This document shows, piece by piece, positions 36,154 through 45,351 of a stretch of DNA of 64,000 nucleotides. Made by a program: the position numbers and the translations under genes. The notes beneath the pieces were generated by a model that ran no database searches, was not told the DNA's origin, and saw nothing but the letters and a program-made list of their open reading frames with translations. This DNA comes from Blastopirellula retiformator (lineage in GTDB: Bacteria > Planctomycetota > Planctomycetia > Pirellulales > Pirellulaceae), in contig NZ_SJPF01000001.1 of NCBI RefSeq assembly GCF_007859755.1, positions 1,352,082 to 1,416,081 of the forward strand. The letters are read 5' to 3'. Numbering within the stretch: position 1 is the first letter of the stretch; each line of letters begins with the position of its first letter.

Positions 36154-36774
36154 CTAACTCATCTTCCGCACGACCCCGACCACGACGCCGCGGACCTTGG
36201 CGTTTTTCACATAAATGGGGGACATCGACGAATTGGCGGGCTGCAAACGGATGCGGTTCTTTTCTGGGAACCAGTATTTGAGGGTCGCCTCGCCATCTTC
36301 GGTCTCGGCGACGACGATTTGGCCGGTTTGGGCGCTGGTTTGTTTGCGGACGACGACGTAATCGCCATCTTCGATGTGAGCCTCGATCATCGAGTCCCCT
36401 TTGACGGCCAGCACAAACTGGTCGTGCCGGGCGAACATGTCGCGGAAATCGATCAGCTCTTTTTGCTCGATCGCTTCGTGCAGTACGCCGGCGGCGATCT
36501 GGCCGACCAGTGGCAAACCGACTTCATCCGCTTCGTCGCAGGTTAGCTGAATGGCTCGCGACATGTTGGGCTGGCGGGAGATCAACCCTTTTTTCTCGAG
36601 CGCCTTCAGGTGGCACATCACGCCATTGGGTGAGCTGATTTTAAACTCGTCCCCAATCTCGCGGACCGTCGGACCATAGCCCCGCGAGACGATCTTGTCG
36701 CGGATAAAGGAGAAAACGGCACGTTGACGTTGGGTCAGTTGATCGAGTGCGCTGGTCGAGTTGGAAGAGGCCAT
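36154..36774 (-). CDS. lexA: LexA repressor
   Basis: SOS-response repressor of 206 residues; ATG at 36774 chosen over one nine codons upstream because it matches usual LexA length. N-terminal winged helix-turn-helix (about 10-72, with GPTVREIGDEFKISSPNGVM). The self-cleavage site is Ala95-Gly96 (IAAGVL) and the catalytic dyad is Ser128 (KGDSMIEAHI) and Lys166 (ATLKYWF). Complete and expected to be functional. Its own promoter with two TGTACA boxes lies directly upstream, consistent with autorepression. Confidence 0.96.
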   Translation of the reverse strand: MASSNSTSALDQLTQRQRAVFSFIRDKIVSRGYGPTVREIGDEFKISSPNGVMCHLKALEKKGLISRQPNMSRAIQLTCDEADEVGLPLVGQIAAGVLHEAIEQKELIDFRDMFARHDQFVLAVKGDSMIEAHIEDGDYVVVRKQTSAQTGQIVVAETEDGEATLKYWFPEKNRIRLQPANSSMSPIYVKNAKVRGVVVGVVRKMS

Positions 36775-36814
36775 TAGACCGGTCTCCAGGGGTGAGTTCA
36801 CTTACCTTCCAGTA

Positions 36815-36856
36815 AGCATAATATACGGCTGTACATAGGTCAATAGCGTTTGTACA
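36815..36856 (-). promoter_or_regulatory. lexA promoter with two TGTACA boxes
   Basis: On the minus strand TTGACC (36838-36843) is followed, after exactly 17 bases, by TATGCT (36815-36820), a good sigma-70-type promoter about 35 bases before the lexA start. TGTACA palindromes lie in the spacer (36830-36835) and just upstream of the -35 (36851-36856), 21 bp or two helical turns apart. They are candidate LexA operators. Confidence 0.6.
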
Positions 36857-37021
36857 CCGTTGTCCTCGGCAAATGTCAATAAAGTATCCCCCCCGGTTTT
36901 TGCTATTTAGTCGATTGTGAACTAGGGTTCCAATACAACCAACTTCCTTCGCTTTAAGATCCTGGTGGTTCCTGGGACACGAATAAACCAGGGTCAATAG
37001 CTTATCCGGGAACCCAGTCAC

Positions 37022-37213
37022 ATGTCTCACTTGATCCACTTCCTGCTCTCCGAAGAGGGGCCTACCGCAGTAGAGTATGCGGTAATGCTCGCGATGATCC
37101 TGGTCGTCTGCATTGCGGCGATCGGCATCATGGGACAACAAGTCGGCGCCGGCTATCAGCACGCGACTGACGAGTTTGCACGCACGTTTCCCTCTTCGAT
37201 TACTTCGCCATAG
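37022..37213 (+). CDS. Flp-type IVb pilin
   Basis: A 63-residue Flp/Fap pilin subunit. Short leader MSHLIHFLLSEEG, then the processing region EEGPTAVEYAVML, with the conserved Glu and Tyr adjacent after the cleavage Gly, and a hydrophobic helix to about residue 40. Flp pilins are cut by a TadV-type peptidase and assembled by the Tad machinery, none of which is encoded here. GGGAA lies 9 bases before the ATG. Orphan pilin gene divergent from lexA. The next 220 bp hold nothing recognisable. Confidence 0.88.
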   Translation: MSHLIHFLLSEEGPTAVEYAVMLAMILVVCIAAIGIMGQQVGAGYQHATDEFARTFPSSITSP

Positions 37214-37433
37214 CTTTCGATCGCTCGCTTACCACTACGACGATGATCTGGCCGCCGTCCCATTGGGCCGGCGGTTTTTTGGTGGGATTGTGCCGATTTC
37301 CGGGCGGCGAAAACGAGTCGATTCTGCGTCGCAGCCAACGACTGGCCAGCGGCAGGTGCTACATTTTGGGGAAGTCCGCCAGTCGGGCGTCGACCTGTTC
37401 CCGTTCTCCCCTCCGCTTGTTTGGAGTCTCGCC

Positions 37434-37817
37434 ATGATCAAGACCATGCTTCCGCTGTTTGTTCTCGTTACGCTGATGAGCGGCGTCGCCCTTTCGCAGG
37501 GCAACGAGAAAGAACGTTACGTTGTGATCCCGGTCGACGACAAGCCGTTCGCCGTTGAACAGAGCAACTATGTTCGCTTGACCGGCGAAGCGATTTCTGG
37601 ATCACGGATCAAAATGGAAATCAAAGGCCCGGCCGAAGTCGACATGATTTCGTTCGTTAAAAAGGTCAAAGGCGAAGACCTGCTGCTGGGTATGCAGATC
37701 AAACAGTACGACCTGAAGCTGACCGGCAAAGGCAAAGTGACCGCCACCATCACCTCTATCTTCCCCGACTCGACTTCGGAGCCGAAGGTGACGAAGTACG
37801 AGTTTGAGGTGAAGTAG
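37434..37817 (+). CDS. Small secreted protein, unknown function
   Basis: A 127-residue exported protein with a signal peptide (MIKTMLPLFVLVTLMSGVAL, ending SQG). The mature part is beta-rich (RYVVIPVDDKPFAVEQSN, VRLTGEAISGSRIKMEIKGP, then regularly spaced Lys/Thr strands). No motif that would name it. It is convergent with the PstS-like gene, 9 bp apart with no clear terminator. Confidence 0.72.
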   Translation: MIKTMLPLFVLVTLMSGVALSQGNEKERYVVIPVDDKPFAVEQSNYVRLTGEAISGSRIKMEIKGPAEVDMISFVKKVKGEDLLLGMQIKQYDLKLTGKGKVTATITSIFPDSTSEPKVTKYEFEVK

Positions 37818-37826
37818 CCCCTCGGG

Positions 37827-38798
37827 CTATTTCTGGGGACGCGGGCAGACGGAATAACGACCGCTTTGTGCCCGCGATTCTGCCAACGGTGCGAATCCCT
37901 CGCGAACCAAGCCGCTTTGTCCCTCTTGGCTATAGACGAAGCGGATAAACTCGGCCAACAGCGGATCGAGCTTTTCGCCACTCGGCACAATGTAGATCAG
38001 TCGTAGCTTTTGCGTCAGCGGATAGCGGTCGAGGTTCTCGATCGTTGGGGGGATCGTCGTTTCGCCGACTTGGATCGGCACGGCCCGCACCGCTGGAGTT
38101 TGATAGCCGATGCCAGTATATCCACAGCCATTGGCGTCGCCGGCGATTGCTTGCAACAGCGACTGACTGCCCGGCATCTCGATAATCGTTGATTTGAAAT
38201 CTCCGCCAAGCAGTGCGGTCGTTTTCAGCTGGCCGTAAACTTGGCTGGCGCTGTTGCGTCCGTACAGGCGAATCGGCTGGTTCGCCATGGGGGCAGTTGG
38301 CGGCAGCAGTTGACTCCACGTGGTGATGTCGTGCTGGTCCGCTTTCTTCGTACTAGAGAAAATGGCGTCGACCTGTTTCATGTTCAAGCAGGCAATGGGA
38401 TTGTCGCGATGCACAAAGATCGCCGTCATGTTCGCCCCGATGGCTATTTCAACCGGCGGCCCGCCGAGCTTCGCTTGTAGCTTGAACCGTTCCGATTCGC
38501 GAAGCGCCTGGGTCGACATCCCCAAGTCGGCGCCGCCGCTCAGCAGACCACCGACTGCGGTGGAAGCTCCTTTCTGGCGGATTTGAACATCGACGTTGGG
38601 GTAGATCTTCGTAAAGCCGTCGGCCCAGCGGTGAACGATGTTGTTCATCGTATCGGAGCCGATCAGGCGTAGCGTGCCCGAGAGCGAGTCGACCGGGTGA
38701 TAGTGCGGAAGATCCGGATCGATGGCGATTGGCTCGGCCCAGGCGAGCCCGGTCGCTATAAACGAACAGAGGAGCGTCAACGGAATCTGTCTGCACAT
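37827..38798 (-). CDS. PstS-like phosphate/anion-binding protein
   Basis: A 323-residue periplasmic solute-binding protein. ATG at 38798 with GGAG 8 bases upstream; signal peptide ending GLAWA. Substrate-binding signature GSDTMNNIVHRWADGF, GASTAVGGLLSGGADLGMS, and the ADLGMS/GRNSASQVY segments typical of PstS-type proteins. No pstC, pstA, pstB or phoU gene is nearby, so it may act alone in sensing, or serve a transporter encoded elsewhere. Confidence 0.85.
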   Translation of the reverse strand: MCRQIPLTLLCSFIATGLAWAEPIAIDPDLPHYHPVDSLSGTLRLIGSDTMNNIVHRWADGFTKIYPNVDVQIRQKGASTAVGGLLSGGADLGMSTQALRESERFKLQAKLGGPPVEIAIGANMTAIFVHRDNPIACLNMKQVDAIFSSTKKADQHDITTWSQLLPPTAPMANQPIRLYGRNSASQVYGQLKTTALLGGDFKSTIIEMPGSQSLLQAIAGDANGCGYTGIGYQTPAVRAVPIQVGETTIPPTIENLDRYPLTQKLRLIYIVPSGEKLDPLLAEFIRFVYSQEGQSGLVREGFAPLAESRAQSGRYSVCPRPQK

Positions 38799-38904
38799 CA
38801 ATCCAACTCCACGTTAGGACGAAGTCAATTATTCCCGATCAGCGTTAAGTTTTGTGGAAGAGCATTGCCGAGACGCAAAAAAACTGCGGCGCTAGGCGAC
38901 GGTT

Positions 38905-39630
38905 TTACGACGCAACGTTAAAGGTGATCACCGTCCCACAGAACTCACATAGGACGAAGCAAAAGTCCATGTAGGCTCCTTGGTATTCGTACCAAAACTC
39001 TTCTTCCCCGTTCACCGGAATCGGCGGGATCATGGCGATTGGCTGAAAGGCGGTCGTTAGATTGTGTTGATCGCACGCAGGATTGCGGCAAACGATCGGC
39101 CCAGAGTTATCAACGTGCCTGAGCCCGCCTCCGCATGAAATCAGGTGATTGATGTCGAGATCGTCCAGGATTTGATTGTCTTCGGCGTTTGGTTGGAAGT
39201 AACCGTCACTGCGGAGAAACCCCAGGATTCGGGCTTCTTCATAGGCCAGCGGAACCAAATCGAGCGGCATCGATGGGAGTTGTTCGACCTGCAGGCACTG
39301 GTAGTCCGGTTCGTCTGCCTGCTCATCGCCGATCCAGAGAATGCGGATCTCGTTGTCGGAAACAATTCCATACTGCATCGCCCCTCCGCCGCTGCCGTAT
39401 TTGAACGGATAGTAGAGCGGGAGCCGCTTTAGCGTCGGCTCGGCGACGAATGGAATCGCTTCGTCGGTCAAAGCGAGCGACGCCAACAACTGGACCGGCA
39501 CATCCGAGCCAGCGGGGCAGAGTCCATGATAGGGCAGAGAACCGCCAAACTGATGTCGCCCCGAAGCGGATGGCACAAGTCGAAAAGGGCGACGATTGGC
39601 GGCGGAGATGACCGATAGCGACTGCGACAT
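38905..39630 (-). CDS. Conserved protein with C-terminal zinc-binding motif
   Basis: A 241-residue cytoplasmic protein. N-terminal part unrecognised (YYPFKYGSGGGAMQYGIVSD, then EIRILWIGDEQ). The C-terminus holds CRNPACDQH and CFVLCEFCGTV, a set of Cys/His spaced like a zinc ribbon. No membrane segment. Located alone between the nagB terminator and the PstS-like gene; function unknown. Confidence 0.72.
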   Translation of the reverse strand: MSQSLSVISAANRRPFRLVPSASGRHQFGGSLPYHGLCPAGSDVPVQLLASLALTDEAIPFVAEPTLKRLPLYYPFKYGSGGGAMQYGIVSDNEIRILWIGDEQADEPDYQCLQVEQLPSMPLDLVPLAYEEARILGFLRSDGYFQPNAEDNQILDDLDINHLISCGGGLRHVDNSGPIVCRNPACDQHNLTTAFQPIAMIPPIPVNGEEEFWYEYQGAYMDFCFVLCEFCGTVITFNVAS

Positions 39631-39697
39631 CTGCGTTCCTTAAATGTAATAAACCGATCGCCTACCATCCTACCAATTCGAAGCACATCGCAGGCAC

Positions 39698-39728
39698 AAA
39701 AAGAGCCGCAGTCCAAAGACCGCGGCTC
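39698..39728 (-). terminator. Terminator of the NagB/PIG-L fusion gene
   Basis: On the minus strand GAGCCGC, a 12-base loop and GCGGCTC (39703-39728) are followed by TTTTT. It lies 48 bases after the stop. Confidence 0.8.
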
Positions 39729-39775
39729 GAAGCAAATTGTCGATCAAAAAAGCAGCCAGCTCTTATCCGCTTTCC

Positions 39776-41677
39776 TTACAGCGGTATCCCATTCCAGCGG
39801 ACGAACGCCTCGATCGCAAAGTACTCGGGCAGGCCGATCTGGTTGTAGCTGTCGGCGGTTCCCTTGTTGCGGTCTTCGGCGCGTTGCCAGAACTCACGAG
39901 GGTCGCTGCCCGGGAAGAGGGCGCGGTCTTTTTGGCTTTCGTGCATGAAGATCGCGTGCCGTTTCAGGTTGATGTCGCCCGGGCTGAGCGGAACGGCGAT
40001 TTCGATCTCGTGCAGCGGGTACTCTTGCCAGGCGCCGCGGTAGAGCAGCGCGTCGGGACGCGAGCCCGTTTCTTCTTCGATCCGCTTCAGGGCGCGGAAG
40101 ATCGCCATCGCACAAACGCGATGCGTGCCGTGCGGGTCCGACAGGTCGCCGGCGATGTAAACCTGGTCAGGCTGCTCCTGCATCAGCAGGTTGTAGATGA
40201 TGTCGACATCTTCCTGGCCGAGTGGGTTCTTCGAGACGGTACCGGTCTGATAGAACGGCAGGTCCAGGAAGTGCAAATGCTCTTCTTTGCAGCCCACCTT
40301 CAAGGCGCCAGCTTTCGCTTCGCTGCGACGAATTAGCCCTTTGATGTTCATCACCGACAAGATGTCGGGTTCGCCAGGCTTCTTCGAGGCGAGCGAGCCG
40401 GCCACTTCCTGCTCGACTTCTAGCGAACGCTGCCCGTCGATGCCGAACATCCGGTTGTACTCGCTGACGAAGTCGGCGTACCGCTGGGCGTCATGATCAA
40501 AGACGGCGATGTTGCCGCTGGTCATGTAGGCGATGTGGACCTCGTGACCATCTTCAACCAGGCGGATGAGCGTCCCGCCCATGCTGATCACGTCGTCGTC
40601 CGGGTGCGGGCTAAAGCAGATCGTCTTCTTTCGCTCTTTACCGGCCGGGTGATATTCGATCGTCTCTTGCATCCACTTGAAGACGCGGTGGGCGAGCGAG
40701 CCGGCCGGGCCATGATGACGCAGCAACTGGTGCAGGTTGAACTTGCGGAAGTCGTCGTCATCCAACTTCAGCAGCGCCTTGCCGGTCTGTTGGCAGAGCC
40801 AGATCACCGCTTTCTTGATCAGCGATTCGGTCCAGTCAACGCTTCCTTGGGCCCAAGGGGTCTTGATGTCGGTCAGTTTGCTGGCGGCCGCTTCGTCGAT
40901 CAGGACCTGCGCGTCGGGGTGATCTTGCAAGAAGCTGGCCGGAATACGGTCAGACGGCGTCGCTTCGACCGTTTCGCGAATGACGGTCGATTTGCCTTCG
41001 CCCAAGGCGAGCAGCAAGATCCGGCGGGCGTCCATGATCGTAGCGATCCCCATCGTGATCGCGCTGGTCGGGACGTTTTCTTCCTGGAAGAAATCGCTGG
41101 CGGCCGACTTACGCGTGACCGGGTCGAGCGTGCACAGCCGAGTGCGGCTGTTGCGGATCGAAAACGGTTCGTTGAAACCGATGTGGCCGTTGCCGCCAAT
41201 GCCGAGCAGCATCAGGTCGATGCCGCCAGCTTCTTCGATCTTCCGTTCGTACTCGCGGCAATAGTTGTCGATCTCGTTGTGCGGAACGTTGCCGTCGGGA
41301 ATGTGGATGTTCTCGGCCGGAACGTTGACGTGGTTGAAGAGCGTCTCGTACATCGTCCGGTGGTAGCTTTGCATCTGCGTCGGGCAGATGCCGTAGTACT
41401 CGTCCAGATTGAAGGTGATGACGTTCGAGAAATCGAGGCCTTCCTCCTGGTGCATGCGGATCAGCTCGCGATAGACGCCGGTCGGCGTCGACCCGGTCGG
41501 CAAACCGAGGACCGCCTTCTGGCCGTACGAATTGCGTTCGCGAATCACCGCGGCGACTATCTGAGCGACGTGGCGAGCCAGTTCTTCGCTGGTGTGAAAG
41601 GTAAAAGTGGGGATGCGCACGCCGCGGACGGGGGCCGCGGTCGGCAACGAGGCGCTGTTGGTCATGGTTTGAATCAT
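39776..41677 (-). CDS. nagB: Glucosamine-6-phosphate deaminase / PIG-L deacetylase fusion
   Basis: A 633-residue two-domain protein. The N-terminal half (about 30-280) is a NagB-type isomerase/deaminase: GLPTGSTPTGVYREL, FNLDEYYGI with the catalytic Asp, GIGGNGHIGFNEP with catalytic His and Glu. The C-terminal half (about 345-630) is a PIG-L/LmbE deacetylase with the metal motif PHPDDDV starting at His358 and a second DPHGTHRVCA. Together they could deacetylate N-acetylglucosamine-type sugars and then convert GlcN6P to fructose-6-phosphate. Similar fusions are known from Bacteroidetes and planctomycetes. The 285-bp upstream leader holds no recognisable element. Confidence 0.92.
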   Translation of the reverse strand: MIQTMTNSASLPTAAPVRGVRIPTFTFHTSEELARHVAQIVAAVIRERNSYGQKAVLGLPTGSTPTGVYRELIRMHQEEGLDFSNVITFNLDEYYGICPTQMQSYHRTMYETLFNHVNVPAENIHIPDGNVPHNEIDNYCREYERKIEEAGGIDLMLLGIGGNGHIGFNEPFSIRNSRTRLCTLDPVTRKSAASDFFQEENVPTSAITMGIATIMDARRILLLALGEGKSTVIRETVEATPSDRIPASFLQDHPDAQVLIDEAAASKLTDIKTPWAQGSVDWTESLIKKAVIWLCQQTGKALLKLDDDDFRKFNLHQLLRHHGPAGSLAHRVFKWMQETIEYHPAGKERKKTICFSPHPDDDVISMGGTLIRLVEDGHEVHIAYMTSGNIAVFDHDAQRYADFVSEYNRMFGIDGQRSLEVEQEVAGSLASKKPGEPDILSVMNIKGLIRRSEAKAGALKVGCKEEHLHFLDLPFYQTGTVSKNPLGQEDVDIIYNLLMQEQPDQVYIAGDLSDPHGTHRVCAMAIFRALKRIEEETGSRPDALLYRGAWQEYPLHEIEIAVPLSPGDINLKRHAIFMHESQKDRALFPGSDPREFWQRAEDRNKGTADSYNQIGLPEYFAIEAFVRWNGIPL

Positions 41678-41962
41678 AGAATTCCGGTTCAGGGCATCGA
41701 GCAGTTACCGAACCATTGAGTATGCATGGTGGGGAATAATGGCTCCAGCCGCACCTTTGCGCCCTCCACGCGTCTCTGTGCCGAGGGGCAATAACTGCGG
41801 GAAAACTAAGGTTCCGCCGCGGAAAAAAGTGGGACGATTTACCGCATAGAGCCGAAAATTTCATTCGCTCGAATCTCTATCGTACGCGAAACGAAACGTC
41901 GTTTTGCGCAGGTTGGATCTAAATTGAGGGGCGAGCCGGGCGTCGCCAAAAAGCCCAGTAGT

Positions 41963-42700
41963 TCATGCAACCGCTTGAAACAGCTGCCAAGCGAACCCTT
42001 CTGCCAGCGTCGGCACGGCGGCAAATTCCAAATGGAGAATCCGCCGATGGCGGTTGCTGCCCGGCGTCGACTCACCGCTGGCGTGCGACAGCAGGGGACG
42101 CATCGCCAGTACGTCGCCGCGATGACAACCGATAAGGTGGGGCGTACCGCTGGCGGCCGCTTTGCCAGTCTTGTGAGAGCCGGGCAGCACCTGCAGGGCG
42201 CCATTCTCGGCGTCGACATCGTCCAGGTGGATCCGCAAGGTGAGCATTTGCTCTAGCAGCTCCAGCGGCGCTTCGACATGCGGAACGCCGGCCTTGAAGG
42301 TTGGCTTGGCGTACTGCTGACTGGGGCCGACATGCTCGCGGACCGCGATCGTAAGATCTTTATGCCACGGCAGCGACCAGGTTTTCTCCGGCGGCTTGTC
42401 GAAGTAGAGAACGCGGACCAAGCCGCAGTCACGGCCCAGAACCTCTAGTAGCATGTCGACGAGCGCTGGTTTGCGCCACACGTGTGCGACGTCGGGATAG
42501 ACCGACAGCACGTTGCGGGCGGCATAGGCGGCGCCGGCACGCGTGCGGATTGATTCGCCATCGCGCTGGGACGCTTCGATCGCGGCCGTGAGATCGGCGG
42601 TTATTTGGTCGAGCTCAGCCAGATCGAAAGGAGAAGGAAGGAGGACGAAGCCATCGTGGTCAAGTTTTATAGACGCAGAGGACATAGGAGAAACATCCAT
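41963..42700 (-). CDS. Phytanoyl-CoA dioxygenase (PhyH) family protein
   Basis: A 245-residue Fe(II)/2-oxoglutarate-dependent oxygenase-like protein. The iron-binding facial triad can be placed: His and Asp in PWHKDLTI and the distal His in PLLSHASGES, followed by an Arg (NRHRRILHLEF) for 2-oxoglutarate. Two starts are possible (42700 or 42685). Substrate unknown; PhyH homologues modify lipids, sterols or small molecules. It precedes nagB on the same strand by 285 bp. Confidence 0.88.
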   Translation of the reverse strand: MDVSPMSSASIKLDHDGFVLLPSPFDLAELDQITADLTAAIEASQRDGESIRTRAGAAYAARNVLSVYPDVAHVWRKPALVDMLLEVLGRDCGLVRVLYFDKPPEKTWSLPWHKDLTIAVREHVGPSQQYAKPTFKAGVPHVEAPLELLEQMLTLRIHLDDVDAENGALQVLPGSHKTGKAAASGTPHLIGCHRGDVLAMRPLLSHASGESTPGSNRHRRILHLEFAAVPTLAEGFAWQLFQAVA

Positions 42701-42838
42701 ATTGTCATGGTGGCGTAGCCGCCATTCATCGTTGCCTCAGGGCAAGGCGTGGGAACGCGCACACAAACAAAAACGTCGAATGCCGGAACAACTCTCCCGC
42801 ATGCGACGTTCGGATTTCGTCTCTGATTGGTACTCTTT

Positions 42839-42903
42839 CGTAGGACAGGCCGTGCCTGCCGAATGGATACGCCCGCGATCCGGCAGGCACGGCCTGCCCT
42901 ACG
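42839..42903. repeat. Inverted pair of the GTAGGGCAGGCC repeat
   Basis: CGTAGGACAGGCCGTGCCTG..CCG (42839-42861) and its near-perfect inverse ending CCCTACG (42881-42903) with a 19-base spacer. A solo arm lies at 25528-25550. It occupies the intergenic region ahead of the PhyH gene and behind the purB stop, where it could also act as a terminator. Confidence 0.85.
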
Positions 42904-42916
42904 ATTGTTGGATCAA

Positions 42917-44344
42917 CTACACCCGCAGCTCTTCTTTTTCGGCCAAACGATATTCAAACCTATGCTGGATCGGGGCGACGACGTCTTCCAGGAACTCGTC
43001 AACTTGCTCCGGCGAACGGCCGACGTATTGCGACGGCTCGAGCACCTTTTCCATGTCGATCTCCGGGAAGGCGGGGTCGGCCTGGAGACGTTCGAGCAGG
43101 TCGTTTGGCTTGCCTTCCATCTTGACCACCTTGCCCGCAGCGATCGAATGTTCGCGGATCTTCTCGTGCAGATCTTGGCGATCGCCGCCTGCCGAAACGG
43201 CCGCCATCAAGATGTTTTCAGTCGCCATGAACGGCAGCTCTTCGCCTAAATGCTTGCCGACCATCGCTGGGTAAACGACCATGCCGCTGGCGACATTCTC
43301 GAGAATGATCAAGATCGCGTCGATCGCCAGGAAGGCTTGCGGCAGCGTCAGACGGCGGTTGGCGCTGTCGTCGAGCGTCCGCTCCATCCACTGCGTCGCC
43401 AGGGTGTTGGCGCCGCTCGACTGCAGGCTCATCACAAAGCGAGCCAAGGCGCAGATTCGTTCGCTCCGCATCGGGTTTCGTTTGTACGGCATCGCCGACG
43501 AACCGATCTGCTTCTCTTCAAACGGCTCTTCCACTTCCTTGCGGTGCGACAAGATGCGGAGGTCGGTCGCGATCTTGTGAGTCGACTGGGCGATGCCGCT
43601 GAGGGCGTCGAGGATCTGCGAGTCGATCTTGCGCGAGTAAGTTTGCCCGGTGACGGCGTAGGTGGCCTCGAAGCCCATCTTCTCGGCGACGCGTTGTTCT
43701 AGCTGACGGACCTTGTCGTGGTCGCCATCAAACAGCGTCAGGAAGCTGGCCTGGGTGCCGGTCGTTCCTTTGCAGCTGCGAGCCTTCAGCGTCGCCAGGC
43801 GATGCTCTAGTTCTTCCAGGTCCATCACCAAGTCGTAGTTCCACAAACAGGCACGCCGGCCGATCGTGGTGGGCTGCGCCGGTTGCAAGTGGGTAAAGCC
43901 AAGGCAGGGGAGCGCGCGGTATTCTTTGGAGAAGTCGGCCAGTTTCAAGATCACCGCGGCCAGACGCTTTTCGATCAGGTGCAGCGCGTCGCGCAGCAGG
44001 ATCAGGTCGGCGTTGTCGGTGACGAAGCAACTGGTCGCGCCGAGGTGAATGATTCCCTTGGCCTGCGGGCAGATGTCGCCGTACGCGTGGACATGCGCCA
44101 TCACGTCATGCCGCAGCGCTTTCTCATGCTTGGCGGCGTTGGCGAAGTCGATGTTATCGACGTTGGCGCGCAGTTCGTCGAGCTGGGCGTCGGCGATCGG
44201 CAGGCCCAACTCTTGTTCCGCTTCGGCCAGGGCGATCCAGAGTTTGCGCCAGGTCGAGAACTTGCGCTGGGCGCCCCAGATTCGGCTCATCTCTTTCGAG
44301 GCGTAGCGAGAAATCAGCGGGTTTTCGTACTGGTCATGCGACAT
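42917..44344 (-). CDS. purB: Adenylosuccinate lyase PurB
   Basis: Purine-synthesis enzyme that releases fumarate from SAICAR and from adenylosuccinate. The 475-residue product starts [16 protein letters not shown]; a GTG four codons upstream is less likely. Family signatures: [12 protein letters not shown], the fumarase-superfamily motif [21 protein letters not shown], and [12 protein letters not shown]. It resembles the longer eukaryote-like PurB group. Not in an operon with other pur genes. Confidence 0.96.
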   Translation of the reverse strand: MSHDQYENPLISRYASKEMSRIWGAQRKFSTWRKLWIALAEAEQELGLPIADAQLDELRANVDNIDFANAAKHEKALRHDVMAHVHAYGDICPQAKGIIHLGATSCFVTDNADLILLRDALHLIEKRLAAVILKLADFSKEYRALPCLGFTHLQPAQPTTIGRRACLWNYDLVMDLEELEHRLATLKARSCKGTTGTQASFLTLFDGDHDKVRQLEQRVAEKMGFEATYAVTGQTYSRKIDSQILDALSGIAQSTHKIATDLRILSHRKEVEEPFEEKQIGSSAMPYKRNPMRSERICALARFVMSLQSSGANTLATQWMERTLDDSANRRLTLPQAFLAIDAILIILENVASGMVVYPAMVGKHLGEELPFMATENILMAAVSAGGDRQDLHEKIREHSIAAGKVVKMEGKPNDLLERLQADPAFPEIDMEKVLEPSQYVGRSPEQVDEFLEDVVAPIQHRFEYRLAEKEELRV

Positions 44345-44498
44345 CGGCGTTTCCACAAGCGAAAGCGGGGGCAGGGAAGCAAAACCTGCATTTTAGCGAG
44401 ATTGGGCCCGCTTGGTCAGGCGCCTGGGGGAAGAGCGAAGCGGCACGCGGGGGACGCGGGAAGAATGCGGATTTCACGGTCCCAGGAAAATCGAGTCG

Positions 44499-44535
44499 CG
44501 TGTGGCACTGCTGGCTTGTCCAGCAGTGCCACACG
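44499..44535. repeat. Perfect palindromic repeat CGTGTGGCACTGCTGG, copy 2
   Basis: CGTGTGGCACTGCTGG and CCAGCAGTGCCACACG form a perfect 16-bp stem around CTTGT. Related to 8655-8689. It lies 10 bases downstream of the stop of the minus-strand gene at 44545 and may help terminate it. Confidence 0.85.
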
Positions 44536-44544
44536 GAAACAGGG

Positions 44545-45213
44545 CTACAAATCAAGCGCCTTGGTGCTGGGATCCAGGTCAAAGGGGCGTGCAGGTTGTG
44601 GTTGAGGCCGCACGACAGGCGCTGGATCAACGGGAGCGGCCCGGAGCGGAATGACTCGTGGGATGATAGTCGTCGTGGTTCGCTCGACGCGGTTGGTGAT
44701 CAGCGGCGTCGTGTAGTAATAGCTGCGGCGGCCGATTAGCGGCTGGTAGTAGTCCATCGGCGGCGTGGCGGCGAAGTCGGCTTGTTGGCCAAAGTAAGGA
44801 TCAACGGTGTCGTAACCGAACAGGTCGTAATAGAGTTTGTCGTATGACTTCTGCACATTCTGCCAGGCGATGCGGATCACGTACGGACGAGGCTCGGGAA
44901 TACGGCTGTCAAGTTCGCGCTCCAGTTCCTTGTAGGCGGCCGAGACGTTGCTGAAGCGGCGCTGTAGATAATACGGATTGGCGTTACGGCCGGCGTCTTG
45001 GCGATATTGCTCCATCTTGTTGGCCAGCTCGTTGGCGGCCGAGGCGAGTTGCGGCTGATCGGCAGTGGTTAGCTCTGACCCGAGCTTGGCGGCCGACTGC
45101 TGCAGCATGTTGGCGTCGGGCGTCACCCGGTAGAGATCGGGGAAGAGACTTTGGGCGTGGGCCGTACCGCTGACAAGCAGCGCGGCCAGCAGCGAAAGGA
45201 TGGCGGTTTTCAT
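44545..45213 (-). CDS. Secreted helical protein, paralogue of 45467-46141
   Basis: A 222-residue exported protein: signal peptide MKTAILSLLAALLVSGTAHA, then a helical region (about 30-140) and a Pro/Tyr-rich tail with YYYTTPLI. The segment IAWQNVQKSYDKLYYDLFG matches the neighbour's TWADVERAFDRVYYDLYS in spacing (W-x2-V-x3-aromatic-D-x2-YYDL), so the two are likely paralogues. Function unknown. A terminator and a MITE lie between them. Confidence 0.78.
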   Translation of the reverse strand: MKTAILSLLAALLVSGTAHAQSLFPDLYRVTPDANMLQQSAAKLGSELTTADQPQLASAANELANKMEQYRQDAGRNANPYYLQRRFSNVSAAYKELERELDSRIPEPRPYVIRIAWQNVQKSYDKLYYDLFGYDTVDPYFGQQADFAATPPMDYYQPLIGRRSYYYTTPLITNRVERTTTTIIPRVIPLRAAPVDPAPVVRPQPQPARPFDLDPSTKALDL

Positions 45214-45283
45214 CGGTTTCGTCTCCCAGAAAAGGTTTCCCCTATCGGATTGATTCTAGAGGGAAGGTTTCGCCGAAGGCAAT

Positions 45284-45317
45284 AAAAAAGCCGACGCACC
45301 CGGGGAGGAGGTCGGCC
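45284..45317 (-). terminator. Rho-independent terminator
   Basis: On the minus strand GCCGAC (45311-45316 complement), a loop and GTCGGC (45290-45295 complement), followed by TTTTTTATT. It ends the transcript of the gene at 45467-46141 after the MITE. Confidence 0.7.
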
Positions 45318-45351
45318 TTTCGTAGGTTAACGTTCGTCGCACTGCGACTAT

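Noticed and set aside
40493-41719. Plus-strand frame of about 408 codons opposite the NagB/PIG-L fusion
   Set aside because: Antisense to a well-supported enzyme gene; low-complexity composition and no ribosome site.
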